DNA of 64,000 nt, taken from positions 310,001 through 374,000 of the forward strand of contig NZ_BLWI01000010.1 of NCBI RefSeq assembly GCF_013282155.1, given 5' to 3'. Of the stretch, positions 1 through 10,065 are shown piece after piece. The first letter of the stretch is position 1; each line of letters begins with the position of its first letter. This stretch comes from Sulfitobacter sp. HGT1 (GTDB taxonomy: Bacteria > Pseudomonadota > Alphaproteobacteria > Rhodobacterales > Rhodobacteraceae). A model generated the notes under the pieces. The model ran no database searches. It was not told the origin of the DNA and was given only the letters and a program-made list of their open reading frames with translations. The position numbers and the translations under genes were made by a program.

Positions 1-699
1 TACGATATCTCCTCTGAGGAACGCGGCAAGCGCGGCGGTTTGCGGGGCTGCAAATTTCTCCGATGCAAGCCCGGTTTCGTGAATTTTGCCGTCCAGCACA
101 AACACCAGATCCCGCGCCAGCCGCCGTGCCTGCCCCATGTCATGGGTGGCCATCACCAACTGCGTTCCAGCCGCTGAAATCTCTTGCAGCAGGGTCTCGA
201 TCTCGTGGGTGGCATGGCCGTCAAGGTTCGCACAGGGTTCGTCCAGAAACAGCACATCGGGCTTGCGCACCAAGGCACGGGCAATGGCCAGTTTCTGCCG
301 CTCGCCCCCTGACAAACGGGTCGCGGGGCTGTTTTGCACCGATCCCAGCCCGATCCGGTCCAGCCAATATGCAACGGTTTCCCTGATCTGCGCGGCGGGC
401 GTTCTGACCAGCCGCAAGGGATAGGCAAGGTTTTCAGCCACCGACCGCCGCAAGACAATCGGCGACTGGAACACAAACGCATGTTTCGACCGGTCTTGCG
501 CGGCCCAGCTCACCGACCCCGCATTGATCCGCTCGACCCCGTGCATGACGCGCAGCAAGGTGGTTTTGCCAGATCCGTTTGGCCCGATCACGATTGTCGG
601 CCCTTGCGGGTTCAGCACCAGATCAATCGGCCCGATGATCCGCTTGCCCTGCCTGCGCACCGCAACACCTTGTAACGTCAGGGGAAAAAGCGCGCTCAC
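1..699 (-). CDS. tupC: Tungstate-type ABC transporter ATP-binding protein (3' end outside window)
   Basis: This is the ATPase subunit of an ABC importer and runs off the left edge, so the C-terminus is missing; 233 codons are visible. The start is a GTG at 699 that overlaps the stop of the permease gene (GTGA), which implies translational coupling. Walker A reads GPNGSGKTT near residue 38, the signature motif is LSGGERQK, Walker B is VLFLDEP, and the switch histidine lies in ATHDMGQ. The partner permease is TupB-like, so tungstate (or molybdate) is the likely substrate. No substrate-binding protein gene is visible; it may lie beyond the window. The ABC ATPase call is firm and the substrate is inferred. 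Confidence 0.85.
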   Translation of the reverse strand, partial: MSALFPLTLQGVAVRRQGKRIIGPIDLVLNPQGPTIVIGPNGSGKTTLLRVMHGVERINAGSVSWAAQDRSKHAFVFQSPIVLRRSVAENLAYPLRLVRTPAAQIRETVAYWLDRIGLGSVQNSPATRLSGGERQKLAIARALVRKPDVLFLDEPCANLDGHATHEIETLLQEISAAGTQLVMATHDMGQARRLARDLVFVLDGKIHETGLASEKFAAPQTAALAAFLRGDIV

Positions 700-1400
700 C
701 ACTGCCCCTCCCGCTCTGTGCGCGACAGGGTGTGGATCGCGAGGTTCACCACAATCGCCAGACCAATCAGAACAAAGCCCAAGCCCAGAGCCAAGGCAAA
801 ATCACCTTTCCCGGTCTCAAGCGCAATGGCGGTGGTCAGCACGCGGGTCACATGATCAATGTTGCCGCCCACAATCATGATCGCGCCGACCTCGCCTATG
901 GCGCGGCCAAAACCGGCCAGCGCAGCCGTAAGCAAATTGCGCCGCCCGTCCCGCATCAACGTCACAATACGTTGCCATTTCGACGTGTTCAGCGAGATCA
1001 GCAAATCATGATATTCGGCCCATAGTTCACGCATGGATTGATGGGCGATGGACGCAATCACGGGCGTGATAATTACCACCTGCGCGATGATCATCGCCGT
1101 CGGAGTAAACAAAAGGTTCAGCACCCCGAACGGGCCAGCCCGCGACAACAAGATGTACACGATCAGCCCCACCACCACCGGAGGCAGCCCCATCAGCGCA
1201 TTGATCATCGAAATCACGAAACGCCGATAACGGAACCGCTGCACGGCCAGATAGGTGCCCAAGGGGATGGCGATAACCGAGGCGATCACCAGCGCGGTCA
1301 GGGTCACCCGAAGCGACCTCAGGCTGATCTCCCACAACTCGGCATCAAAACTCGCGATCAACCAAAACGCAGCGCTAAACCCATCCCAAATATCAACCAT
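696..1400 (-). CDS. tupB: Tungstate-type ABC transporter permease
   Basis: This is an inner-membrane permease of 234 residues with about five hydrophobic segments. The cytoplasmic EAA-type loop reads GFGRAIGEVGAIMIVGGN around residue 165, a sequence I associate with TupB-type tungstate permeases. The stop overlaps the GTG start of the ATPase by four bases, so the two form an operon. The ATG at 1400 has only a weak ribosome site, and two small hairpins lie just upstream in the leader. Molybdate or another oxyanion cannot be excluded as substrate. Confidence 0.8.
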   Translation of the reverse strand: MVDIWDGFSAAFWLIASFDAELWEISLRSLRVTLTALVIASVIAIPLGTYLAVQRFRYRRFVISMINALMGLPPVVVGLIVYILLSRAGPFGVLNLLFTPTAMIIAQVVIITPVIASIAHQSMRELWAEYHDLLISLNTSKWQRIVTLMRDGRRNLLTAALAGFGRAIGEVGAIMIVGGNIDHVTRVLTTAIALETGKGDFALALGLGFVLIGLAIVVNLAIHTLSRTEREGQW

Positions 1401-1414
1401 AAAGCTGCGCGTTC

Positions 1415-1458
1415 CCGTTCCCCGTCCCTGGCAGGAACGGTCGGGTTTTCCGGCCCGA
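1415..1458 (-). promoter_or_regulatory. Two small hairpins in the tupB leader
   Basis: Two inverted repeats follow each other between the transglutaminase stop and the tupB start. One has 7-bp arms (CCGTTCC / GGAACGG, 1415-1440) and the other 5-bp arms (TCGGG / CCCGA, 1441-1458). They could end the upstream transcript or form a leader structure controlling tupB. Neither has a U-tract, and I do not recognise a named riboswitch. Confidence 0.35.
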
Positions 1459-1533
1459 ATGACAAGCAGAAACTGGACAGATCACAAGATCATACGCGGA
1501 TTTCCCACGCTGCCGACACCATGATCGCGTTGG

Positions 1534-2313
1534 CTATTGCACGACCTGAACATCGACGGTCTGCACCCTCATATAGGCGGGTCCGAAACTGCTCAGAAAC
1601 GGCACCTCGGCGGCGTCCATGCCCACACCGATGCGCACGATCTGATTGGGGGCGGCCATCCCCGTGGCATCAACCAGATGCCATGTGCCATCCAGAAACA
1701 CCTCGGCGACGGCATGGAAATCCTGCGGCGTCACATAAGGCGCATAAACGCTGGCGAAACGCGCCGGGATCGCCGCCGCGCGCGCCAGCGCAATGATCAC
1801 ATGGGCAAAATCACGGCACACGCCCTGGCGTTGCACAAAAGTATCCAGCGCCGTTGTCAAACCGGTGCTTGATCCCGGAACATATTGAAACCGCTCGAAT
1901 ATCCAGTCACGCAAGGTCCCGATCAGGGCCCCGCCGCTCAGATGTCCATATTCCGCCGCGATAAAGTTCTGAAACTCGTCCGACTGGCAGTAGCGCGATG
2001 GCATCAAATACCGCACCGCATCGCTGGGCAGTTGGTGGGGCGGCGTTGCGGGCAGGTTTTCGATCGCCAAGGTCGGGCGGTTCACCTGGAACCGCGCCTG
2101 ATAGCTGCACGTCAAATTCCGGTCCGTCCGGATCAACATCCGCTCGCCCAGATTGGCCTCGCCCGGGATATGCACCTTTTGAAGTGTGTCGCTGAGCCGG
2201 AAGCTTTCGCGCAGCAGAGTCTGATCGGCAAAGCCGGATGCCTGAATCTGCAGGATCAGATCGGTCGCCATGTTGATTTGATAGTCAAGCTGCACATCAA
2301 TATCGAGGATCAT
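1534..2313 (-). CDS. Transglutaminase-like cysteine peptidase family protein
   Basis: This is a cytosolic protein of 259 residues with a transglutaminase-like core. The catalytic triad is visible as Cys166 in QGVCRDFAH, His200 in QDFHAVAEV and Asp215 in HLVDATG. The N-terminal 100 residues resemble the beta-rich domain that precedes such cores in bacteria. I chose the ATG at 2313 over an in-frame TTG at 2328 because GGAAAG sits at a good distance before the ATG. Members of the family act as proteases or amidases, or are uncharacterised; the substrate cannot be read from the sequence. It stands alone, upstream of the tup genes on the same strand. Confidence 0.85.
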   Translation of the reverse strand: MILDIDVQLDYQINMATDLILQIQASGFADQTLLRESFRLSDTLQKVHIPGEANLGERMLIRTDRNLTCSYQARFQVNRPTLAIENLPATPPHQLPSDAVRYLMPSRYCQSDEFQNFIAAEYGHLSGGALIGTLRDWIFERFQYVPGSSTGLTTALDTFVQRQGVCRDFAHVIIALARAAAIPARFASVYAPYVTPQDFHAVAEVFLDGTWHLVDATGMAAPNQIVRIGVGMDAAEVPFLSSFGPAYMRVQTVDVQVVQ

Positions 2314-2582
2314 CACAAGGCTTTCCAAGCAAAATTACCGGTGTCACTGCCGCCGTTAAGGGGATTTTGGCGCTAAAGCCAGAAGACCGCAGTACGCCAA
2401 TGCCCCCCGCTCAGCAACATAGATCGCCTGCGTGCAATTGGCAGCAGATTGCCGAAAATATATCGCCCGTCCTGCCAATCCTGCCCCTGCACAGACAAAG
2501 TGACAAAGTTTTACAGAAAATTTCAAATCAGCGTATTAATGGGGTTGAAACACCAGTTGGGCTTGGATAGTAGAACGCTCAC

Positions 2583-2658
<76 letters not shown>

Positions 2659-2867
2659 TTCCTCCCCCCTCCCAAAATCTCGTAACCTATTGATCCAGCC
2701 TGTGTTTTACGCGCGTTTGATCTGCGTCCGGTGACAAGCCTTGCCCCCCCCCGCACACCCGCTTGGCAAGCATAGCACATCCCGCCCTCGGTTTTGCTAG
2801 CCTGCGGGCCCTGCCGCCTGTAGCCTTGTCCTTGCCTATGGTTTTTCGCGCAGATGGGGAGGTGTTC

Positions 2868-3347
2868 ATGAGATATTTATCAAGTTTTGCTTTGGTCGCG
2901 CTGGTCACGGGGATGCCAGACCTTGTGCTTGCGCAGGAATTCGACATGTCCGTTGTGCCGGACGGTCTGGTCGCGCAGGATCAGGCCCCCAGTGGCAACT
3001 TCCTGACCGCGACCGAGGTGCGGCCGATCTTGACCGCGACCAAGGGGAGTTGGGTGGCTGTCAGGGAATACGACGGTCAGGACCTTGTCTATGTTACCCA
3101 TTTATGGGCCTGGCGCTGCGGCCTGTCTGCGCTGGCCTTGTCTGTGAACGATGCGCCTTTGGCGGATTGGCCCCTGCCCGCCTGCCATCTGGACAGCGCA
3201 GCGCCCGCCGCCATTCTGCAAAGCGACGGCCTGCCCTATATGCGCTTTCCCTTGGGGTCGGTCAGTTCGGTCAAGGTGCAAGTCGTCTATGACGATCTGG
3301 GCATGGACAGCGCAACCTACGCGCGGGCATCGGTTCTGATGCCGTAG
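2868..3347 (+). CDS. Predicted exported protein of unknown function
   Basis: This is a 159-residue protein with a clear signal peptide, a hydrophobic stretch after MRYLSSF ending at LVLAQ, so it is probably periplasmic. The ATG at 2868 is preceded by GGGGAGGTG and is preferred over an in-frame start 35 codons upstream that would bury the signal. The mature part has two cysteines (WRCGL and PACHL) that could form a disulphide. I do not recognise a family. It lies alone, convergent with the HU-like gene. Confidence 0.75.
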   Translation: MRYLSSFALVALVTGMPDLVLAQEFDMSVVPDGLVAQDQAPSGNFLTATEVRPILTATKGSWVAVREYDGQDLVYVTHLWAWRCGLSALALSVNDAPLADWPLPACHLDSAAPAAILQSDGLPYMRFPLGSVSSVKVQVVYDDLGMDSATYARASVLMP

Positions 3348-3370
3348 GGCCGCACGGGACGCGCAAACGC

Positions 3371-3404
3371 AAAAAGCCCCCGGCAGAACCGAGGGCTTTC
3401 AAAA
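3371..3404 (-). terminator. Rho-independent terminator after the HU-like gene
   Basis: A stem AAAGCCC/GGGCTTT extended by CCGG pairing is followed on the minus strand by five T residues. It lies between two converging genes and may work in both directions. Confidence 0.8.
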
Positions 3405-3425
3405 TCGAAAGATCGGCAGCGCGGC

Positions 3426-3863
3426 CTAAATATCGGTTTCATCCGTGGCTGCATCCGCGTCCTTTGGCTTGTCCGTCGGGGTCACCTGACGCACTTTCAC
3501 GCGCATCATTTTACCATTCCCAAGGTCTTTCTCGTTCACGACCTTGAATTTCCCCATCGGCAAAAGGTTCAGCTCGCGGTTATCGGCCAAGGCTTCGCCC
3601 AGAATTTCCAGCATCGCCTCGACAACGGGCTTGGCGTCTTTTTTCTTGACGCCGGACCGTTCCACGACAGCGTCGATCAGTTCTTTCTTGCGCATGACGG
3701 GGCCGATGATCACAGCGTGCGGGGCATCGGCGTTTGTGGTGCCATCGGGGCGCGCGTTGGCGGCAGCCTGTGCCTTTGGCGATTTGTCGGCTTTCACGTT
3801 CGAAGCGTCAGACGGCTTGGCCGAGGCTGATTTCACTTTCGTCGATTTCACTGCGCTGCTCAT
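3426..3863 (-). CDS. HU/IHF-family DNA-binding protein with long N-terminal tail
   Basis: This is a 145-residue nucleoid-type protein. The C-terminal ~90 residues match the HU fold, beginning at MRKKELIDAVVERSG, with the LLPMGKFKVV segment near the DNA-binding arm. Typical HU proteins have about 90 residues. Here about 55 extra residues at the N-terminus are rich in Lys, Ala, Ser and Asp (KSTKVKSASAKPSD), a histone-tail-like region. The ATG at 3863 is preferred over a GTG at 3875. The gene lies downstream of lon, but a terminator separates them, so it probably has its own promoter. The IHF-like versus HU-like role is not resolved. Confidence 0.85.
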   Translation of the reverse strand: MSSAVKSTKVKSASAKPSDASNVKADKSPKAQAAANARPDGTTNADAPHAVIIGPVMRKKELIDAVVERSGVKKKDAKPVVEAMLEILGEALADNRELNLLPMGKFKVVNEKDLGNGKMMRVKVRQVTPTDKPKDADAATDETDI

Positions 3864-3990
3864 GGGAATTTCCACTGCCTTATTGGTTAAGATACCATTT
3901 CATAGTGTGATCGCGCTGCAAAAGCCAGCAATCCTTGCGGTTAACGCCACGTGTAACACCATATTTAGGCCTTTCGCCCTGCCTTAACGC

Positions 3991-4022
3991 AAAAAGCCGC
4001 CCCTGTGATCAGGGGCGGCTTT
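3991..4022 (-). terminator. Rho-independent terminator after lon
   Basis: A 13-bp perfect stem (AAAGCCGCCCCTG with its complement) has a four-base loop and a T-run on the minus strand, 20 bases past the lon stop codon. Confidence 0.9.
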
Positions 4023-4041
4023 CGGGACCATATCAAAGGGT

Positions 4042-6453
4042 TCAATGCGCGGTTGCATTGTCCCCGTTTTGGGATTTCTTGGCCAAGGCAGCGGCGGCCG
4101 CTGCGTCTTCGGCTTCCTGATCCCATTCGATGGGTTCGGGCTGCCGGACCAATGCGTGCTGAAGCACCTCGGACACATGTTTGACCGGAATGATTTTCAG
4201 GCCTTCCTTCACGTTGTCCGGGATATCCGGCAGATCCTTTTCGTTCTCTTCGGGGATCAGAACGGTCGTGATCCCGCCGCGCAATGCAGCAAGCAGTTTT
4301 TCCTTCAAACCACCGATCGGCATTGCATTGCCACGCAGCGACACCTCGCCTGTCATGGCGATGTCGCGGCGCACGGGGATCTGTGTCAGCACGGAAACAA
4401 TCGACGTCACCATCGCCAGACCAGCCGACGGACCATCCTTGGGCGTTGCGCCATCGGGCACGTGCACGTGGATGTCGATCGTGTCGAACTTTGTTGGCTT
4501 CACCCCGATTGACGGGCTGATCGACCGCACATAGCTGCTGGCCGCATCGATGGATTCCTTCATCACATCGCCCAGCTTGCCTGTGGTTTTCATCCGACCC
4601 TTGCCCGGCAGGCGCAATGCCTCGATTTGCAGCAATTCGCCACCAACCGACGTATAGGCCAACCCGGTCACGACACCGACCTGATCCTCAAGCTCCGCCA
4701 GACCATAGCGGTACTTCTTAACACCAAGGAAATCCTCGATATTGTCACCCGTTACCGTGATGCTCTCGGCTTCTTTCTTGACGATCTTGGTCAGCGATTT
4801 ACGGGCCACTTTCGCGATTTCACGCTCAAGGTTCCGCACGCCTGCCTCGCGGGTGTAATACCGTATCATGCTGGTCAAGGCACTGTCATCAATGGCAAAT
4901 TCCTTTGCCTTGAGGCCGTGGTTCTTGATCTGCTTGGGCACAAGATGCTGTTTGGCAATCTCGCGCTTTTCTTCCTCGGTATAGCCCGACAGCGGGATAA
5001 TCTCCATCCGGTCAAGCAACGGGCCCGGCATGTTGTAGCTGTTGGACGTGGTCAGGAACATCACGTTTGAAAGGTCATATTCGACCTCAAGGTAGTGATC
5101 CACAAATGTGGAGTTCTGTTCCGGATCAAGCACCTCGAGCATTGCCGACGCGGGATCGCCGCGGAAATCCTGACCCATCTTGTCGATTTCATCGAGCAAG
5201 ATCAGCGGGTTGTTGGTTTTCGCCTTTTTCAGCGCCTGAATGATCTTACCGGGCATGGAGCCGATATAGGTCCGGCGGTGACCGCGGATCTCGGATTCGT
5301 CACGCACACCACCAAGGCTGATGCGAATGAATTCGCGACCCGTGGCTTTGGCAACGGATTTACCAAGCGATGTTTTACCCACACCAGGAGGGCCGACAAG
5401 GCACATGATCGGGCCTTTCAACTTGGACGACCGCTGCTGCACGGCAAGGTATTCCACGATGCGTTCTTTAACCTTTTCAAGGCCATAGTGATCATCGTCG
5501 AGCACCTGTTGTGCTTTGACCAGGTCCTTTTTGGTGCGCGATTTGACGTTCCACGGGATCGACAAGATCCAGTCGAGATAGTTGCGCACAACGGTGGCTT
5601 CCGCAGACATGGGCGACATGTTCTTGAGCTTTTTCAGCTCGGCATCGACCTTTTCTTTGGCTTCCTTGCTGAGCTTGGTGTTCGCAATGCGCGCTTCCAG
5701 CTCGGCCAGTTCGCTTTTGCCGTCCTCGCCATCGCCCAGCTCGGTCTGAATGGCCTTCATCTGCTCATTCAGATAATACTCGCGCTGTGTCTTCTCCATC
5801 TGGGATTTCACGCGGGTCTTGATCTTTTTCTCGACCTGCAAGACAGACATTTCGCCCTGCATCAGGCCGTAAACCTTCTCAAGACGCTCGGACACGGAAA
5901 GCGTTTCAAGCAGATCCTGCTTTTGTTCGACTTCAATGCCCAGGTGTCCGGCAACCAGATCGGCAAGCCGCGCAGGTTCAGTCGCTTCCGACACGGCGGC
6001 CAGCGCTTCTTCGGGGATGTTTTTCTTGACCTTGGCGTAGCGTTCGAATTCTTCGGCGACGGTCTTGATCAGCGCCCGTGTGGTGGTTTCATCACCGGGG
6101 ATTTCGCTCAGATACTCGGCCGTTGCCTCGAAAAAACTATCGTTATCAAGGTATTCTGTGATGCGGACGCGGGCTTGCCCTTCGACCAGCACCTTGACGG
6201 TGCCATCGGGAAGTTTCAGCAGTTGCAGCACATTGGCCAACACACCTGTCTGAAAAATACCGTCTGCATCAGGGTCGTCAATGCCGGGGTCAACCTGACT
6301 GGACAGCAGAATCTGCTTGTCGTCGGCCATGACTTCTTCCAGCGCACGCACCGATTTTTCGCGGCCCACGAAAAGCGGGACAATCATATGAGGGAACACC
6401 ACGATGTCGCGCAGGGGCAACACGGGATACGATGCGTTCAGAGGCTCTAACAT
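4042..6453 (-). CDS. lon: ATP-dependent Lon protease
   Basis: Lon is a cytosolic hexameric AAA+ serine protease that removes misfolded and short-lived regulatory proteins. The 803-residue protein has the normal length and domain order: an N-terminal LON substrate domain beginning LPLRDIVVFP, a coiled-coil middle, an AAA+ module with Walker A GPPGVGKT at 354-361 and Walker B LILLDEID, and a protease domain with Ser676 in PKDGPSAG and the partner lysine in GLKEKLLAA. The ATG at 6453 follows AAAAGGAAAAG. An inverted repeat about 70 bases upstream may be regulatory. Confidence 0.98.
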   Translation of the reverse strand: MLEPLNASYPVLPLRDIVVFPHMIVPLFVGREKSVRALEEVMADDKQILLSSQVDPGIDDPDADGIFQTGVLANVLQLLKLPDGTVKVLVEGQARVRITEYLDNDSFFEATAEYLSEIPGDETTTRALIKTVAEEFERYAKVKKNIPEEALAAVSEATEPARLADLVAGHLGIEVEQKQDLLETLSVSERLEKVYGLMQGEMSVLQVEKKIKTRVKSQMEKTQREYYLNEQMKAIQTELGDGEDGKSELAELEARIANTKLSKEAKEKVDAELKKLKNMSPMSAEATVVRNYLDWILSIPWNVKSRTKKDLVKAQQVLDDDHYGLEKVKERIVEYLAVQQRSSKLKGPIMCLVGPPGVGKTSLGKSVAKATGREFIRISLGGVRDESEIRGHRRTYIGSMPGKIIQALKKAKTNNPLILLDEIDKMGQDFRGDPASAMLEVLDPEQNSTFVDHYLEVEYDLSNVMFLTTSNSYNMPGPLLDRMEIIPLSGYTEEEKREIAKQHLVPKQIKNHGLKAKEFAIDDSALTSMIRYYTREAGVRNLEREIAKVARKSLTKIVKKEAESITVTGDNIEDFLGVKKYRYGLAELEDQVGVVTGLAYTSVGGELLQIEALRLPGKGRMKTTGKLGDVMKESIDAASSYVRSISPSIGVKPTKFDTIDIHVHVPDGATPKDGPSAGLAMVTSIVSVLTQIPVRRDIAMTGEVSLRGNAMPIGGLKEKLLAALRGGITTVLIPEENEKDLPDIPDNVKEGLKIIPVKHVSEVLQHALVRQPEPIEWDQEAEDAAAAAALAKKSQNGDNATAH

Positions 6454-6524
6454 GCTCTTTTCCTTTTACTGCAAGACGATACTGGCCCCTAAGCTAGGCA
6501 ACCGTTTGATCGTCTCCTGTTCTA

Positions 6525-6548
6525 GGTAGGGTATTTGGGGACCCTACC
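6525..6548. promoter_or_regulatory. Perfect 8-bp inverted repeat upstream of lon
   Basis: GGTAGGGT and ACCCTACC are separated by eight bases, 72 bases before the lon start. The symmetry could be an operator or a hairpin. I could not match it to a known heat-shock promoter or repressor site. Confidence 0.4.
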
Positions 6549-6603
6549 CGCCTGTTTCAATCCCCATTCTGCCATGACCGCGTGAGGCAGGGCCATCTGA
6601 TTT

Positions 6604-6624
6604 GGGGTTTTTTGCCAGAATGAA
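6604..6624 (+). repeat. Degenerate copy of the dispersed intergenic repeat
   Basis: GGGGTTTTTTGCCAGAATGAA resembles the AT-rich tail of the repeat family seen more clearly at 53943-53964, 32042-32065 and 49055-49080. The G/C hairpin half is missing here. Confidence 0.35.
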
Positions 6625-6690
6625 CCGCCATCGGCGGACAGACAAGCACGGATCAGTTAATTTCCGGTCAAAAGGGTCTTTGCAAAGGTG

Positions 6691-6721
6691 TTTCCGGCCT
6701 GAAAAAGCATCAGGCCGGAAA
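6691..6721 (-). terminator. Hairpin after the old-yellow-enzyme gene
   Basis: A perfect 12-bp stem (TTTCCGGCCTGA with its complement) with a seven-base loop lies just past the stop codon at 6730. There is no T-run, so it may be a weak terminator or a 3' stabilising structure. Confidence 0.6.
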
Positions 6722-6729
6722 TCAGGGCA

Positions 6730-7827
6730 TTATTCTGCGGTGGTTTCTTCCAGAAAGGGATAGTCGGTATATCCCTCCTTGCCACCGGCATAGAATGTCT
6801 TGGTGTCGCCTTCGTTCAGCGGCGCGTTCAGCTCAAGCCGTTTGGCAAGATCGGGGTTGGCGATATAGGGACGGCCAAAGGCGACCAGATCGGCCTTGCC
6901 CTGTTCAACCGCCTCGATCGCCATATCGCGGTCATACAGGTTGTTGGCCATATACACGCCGTCAAACAGTTGGCGCAGCTTGGCGATATCCTCGCCTTCC
7001 TTGACGTCGCGCGACTGGCCGGTCGATCCTTCGACCATGTGCAAATAGGCCAATCCGAACTTGTTCAACGCGCGGATCACATATTCGAACGTCTCTTGGG
7101 GGTTTTCATCGGCAATGTCATTGGCGGGCGAAAACGGCGACAGGCGCAGGCCGACATGGTCGCCGTCCCAGGCATTTGTCACGCCTTCCAGCACTTCGAG
7201 CAGCAGACGCGCGCGGTTCTCGACCGATCCGCCATAGGCATCGTCACGCTTGTTGCTTGAGGTCTTCATAAACTGGTCGAGCAGATAGCCATTGGCACCA
7301 TGCACCTCGACCCCGTCAAAACCGGCCTTTTTCGCCATCTTGGTCGCGTGAACATAATCGGCGACAATGCGCGGCATCTCGTCCAGTTCCAAGGCGCGCG
7401 GTTCGGATGTTGGCACCATGCCTTCGCCGGTGAAGGTTTTCATATTCGCGGCAATGGCGGATGGGGCGACAGGTTTTTGGCCGTCGGGCTGGATGTCGAC
7501 ATGGCTGATCCGGCCAACATGCCACAGCTGGATAACGATCTTGCCGCCCGCCTTGTGCACCGCATCCGTAACCTTCTTCCATGCCGCGACCTGACCTTCG
7601 GTATAAATACCGGGGGTCTTGATATAGCCTTTGCCTTCGGGGCTGATCTGGGCGGCTTCGGTGATGATAATGCCGGCACCCGCACGTTGGGCGTAATATT
7701 CGACATGCAGATCGCCGACTTCGCCGGTGTCATTGTCGGCGCGGCTGCGGGTCAGCGGGGCCATTACGATACGGTTCTTGGCCTCGATCGCGCCAACCTT
7801 GAGCGGGGTGAAAAGCTTTTGCGTCAT
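6730..7827 (-). CDS. Old yellow enzyme family alkene reductase / NADH:flavin oxidoreductase
   Basis: This is a 365-residue FMN-dependent TIM-barrel enzyme of the NemA/OYE group, which reduces activated C=C bonds, nitro compounds or nitrate esters with NAD(P)H. The visible landmarks are the N-terminal LFTPLKVG and NRIVMAPLTRSRA, the substrate-binding HGANGYLLDQF, and the phosphate-binding C-terminal VAFGRPYIANPDL. The ATG at 7827 has GAAGGGA upstream and replaces an in-frame TTG 13 codons earlier. It is a single gene with a hairpin behind it. The physiological substrate cannot be read from sequence. Confidence 0.9.
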   Translation of the reverse strand: MTQKLFTPLKVGAIEAKNRIVMAPLTRSRADNDTGEVGDLHVEYYAQRAGAGIIITEAAQISPEGKGYIKTPGIYTEGQVAAWKKVTDAVHKAGGKIVIQLWHVGRISHVDIQPDGQKPVAPSAIAANMKTFTGEGMVPTSEPRALELDEMPRIVADYVHATKMAKKAGFDGVEVHGANGYLLDQFMKTSSNKRDDAYGGSVENRARLLLEVLEGVTNAWDGDHVGLRLSPFSPANDIADENPQETFEYVIRALNKFGLAYLHMVEGSTGQSRDVKEGEDIAKLRQLFDGVYMANNLYDRDMAIEAVEQGKADLVAFGRPYIANPDLAKRLELNAPLNEGDTKTFYAGGKEGYTDYPFLEETTAE

Positions 7828-7934
7828 GGGATATGTCCCTTCCTTGTCATTTCTTGTCTTCAACAACTAACCAACAGACGCGCAACGACAAGGACCGGTT
7901 CACATGTTTATTTTTCACCCGACCGGTTGAAGTT

Positions 7935-9098
<1,164 letters not shown>

Positions 9099-9171
9099 TC
9101 ACGATGGCGCTTTGCTTTTGTGGCAAGATCGCGGAAACTGCCCCCACGCGCATCTTAAAGGAGAGCATCCC

Positions 9172-10065
9172 GTGCCCATCGAAGACATCCTTATCAATCT
9201 GCTGCAAAGCAACCTTCCGCTGGTTCTTCTGGCACTTTTGCTGATTATTCTGGTTGTTAAAGGGGTAAAGATCGTCCCGCAATCCGAACAACATGTGGTT
9301 GAACGGTTCGGGCGGCTGCGGGCGGTGATGGGGCCGGGCATCAATATGATCGTGCCGTTCATCGACAAGATCGCGCATAAGATTTCAATTCTGGAACGGC
9401 AATTGCCCACCGCCAGCCAGGACGCAATCACCCGCGACAACGTGTTGCTGCAGGTCGATACCTCGGTATTCTACCGCATCATCGAACCCGAAAAGACCGT
9501 CTACCGTATCCGCGATATCGATTCCGCCATCGCCACCACCGTTGCAGGCATCGTGCGCGCCGAGATCGGCAAGATGGATCTGGACGAGGTGCAATCGAAC
9601 CGCACCGCCTTGATCACCACGATCAAGCTGCTGGTCGAAGATGCCGTGGATAACTGGGGGATCGAAGTCACCCGCGCCGAAATTCTGGATGTGAATCTGG
9701 ATGCCGCCACCCGCGCCGCGATGATGCAACAGCTGAACGCCGAACGCGCGCGGCGCGCGCAGGTGACCGAAGCCGAAGGCAAGAAACGCGCGGTGGAGCT
9801 GGCCGCCGATGCGGAGCTTTATGCCTCCGAACAAACCGCCAAGGCCCGCCGCGTGTTGGCCGACGCCGAAGCCTATGCCACGCAGGTCGTGGCCACAGCC
9901 ATTGGCGAAAACGGGCTGGAGGCCGCGCAATACCAGATCGCCCTGAAACAGGTCGAGGCGTTGAACGCGCTTGGGGCCGGTGCGGGCAACCAGACGATTG
10001 TTGTTCCCGCCCAAGCGCTTGAAGCCTTTGGCGATGCGTTCAAACTGCTGAAAGGGCGCGGCTGA
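9172..10065 (+). CDS. SPFH/band-7 (stomatin/QmcA-like) membrane protein
   Basis: This is a 297-residue protein with one N-terminal membrane segment (VLLALLLIILVV) followed by an SPFH domain starting at VVERFGRLRAVMGPGIN and an alanine-rich coiled coil. Such proteins form detergent-resistant membrane scaffolds and often pair with NfeD proteins, as here. The start is a GTG at 9172 with AAAGGAGAG upstream; an apparent longer frame from 9061 overlaps tgt and lacks a ribosome site. The stop overlaps the nfeD start by one base. Its specific role is unknown. Confidence 0.9.
   Translation: MPIEDILINLLQSNLPLVLLALLLIILVVKGVKIVPQSEQHVVERFGRLRAVMGPGINMIVPFIDKIAHKISILERQLPTASQDAITRDNVLLQVDTSVFYRIIEPEKTVYRIRDIDSAIATTVAGIVRAEIGKMDLDEVQSNRTALITTIKLLVEDAVDNWGIEVTRAEILDVNLDAATRAAMMQQLNAERARRAQVTEAEGKKRAVELAADAELYASEQTAKARRVLADAEAYATQVVATAIGENGLEAAQYQIALKQVEALNALGAGAGNQTIVVPAQALEAFGDAFKLLKGRG

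Noticed and set aside
5095-6450. 451-codon open frame antisense to lon
   Set aside because: It lies wholly on the opposite strand of lon, has a His/Phe/Gln-rich composition without domains and no ribosome site. High-GC codon bias leaves such shadow frames open.
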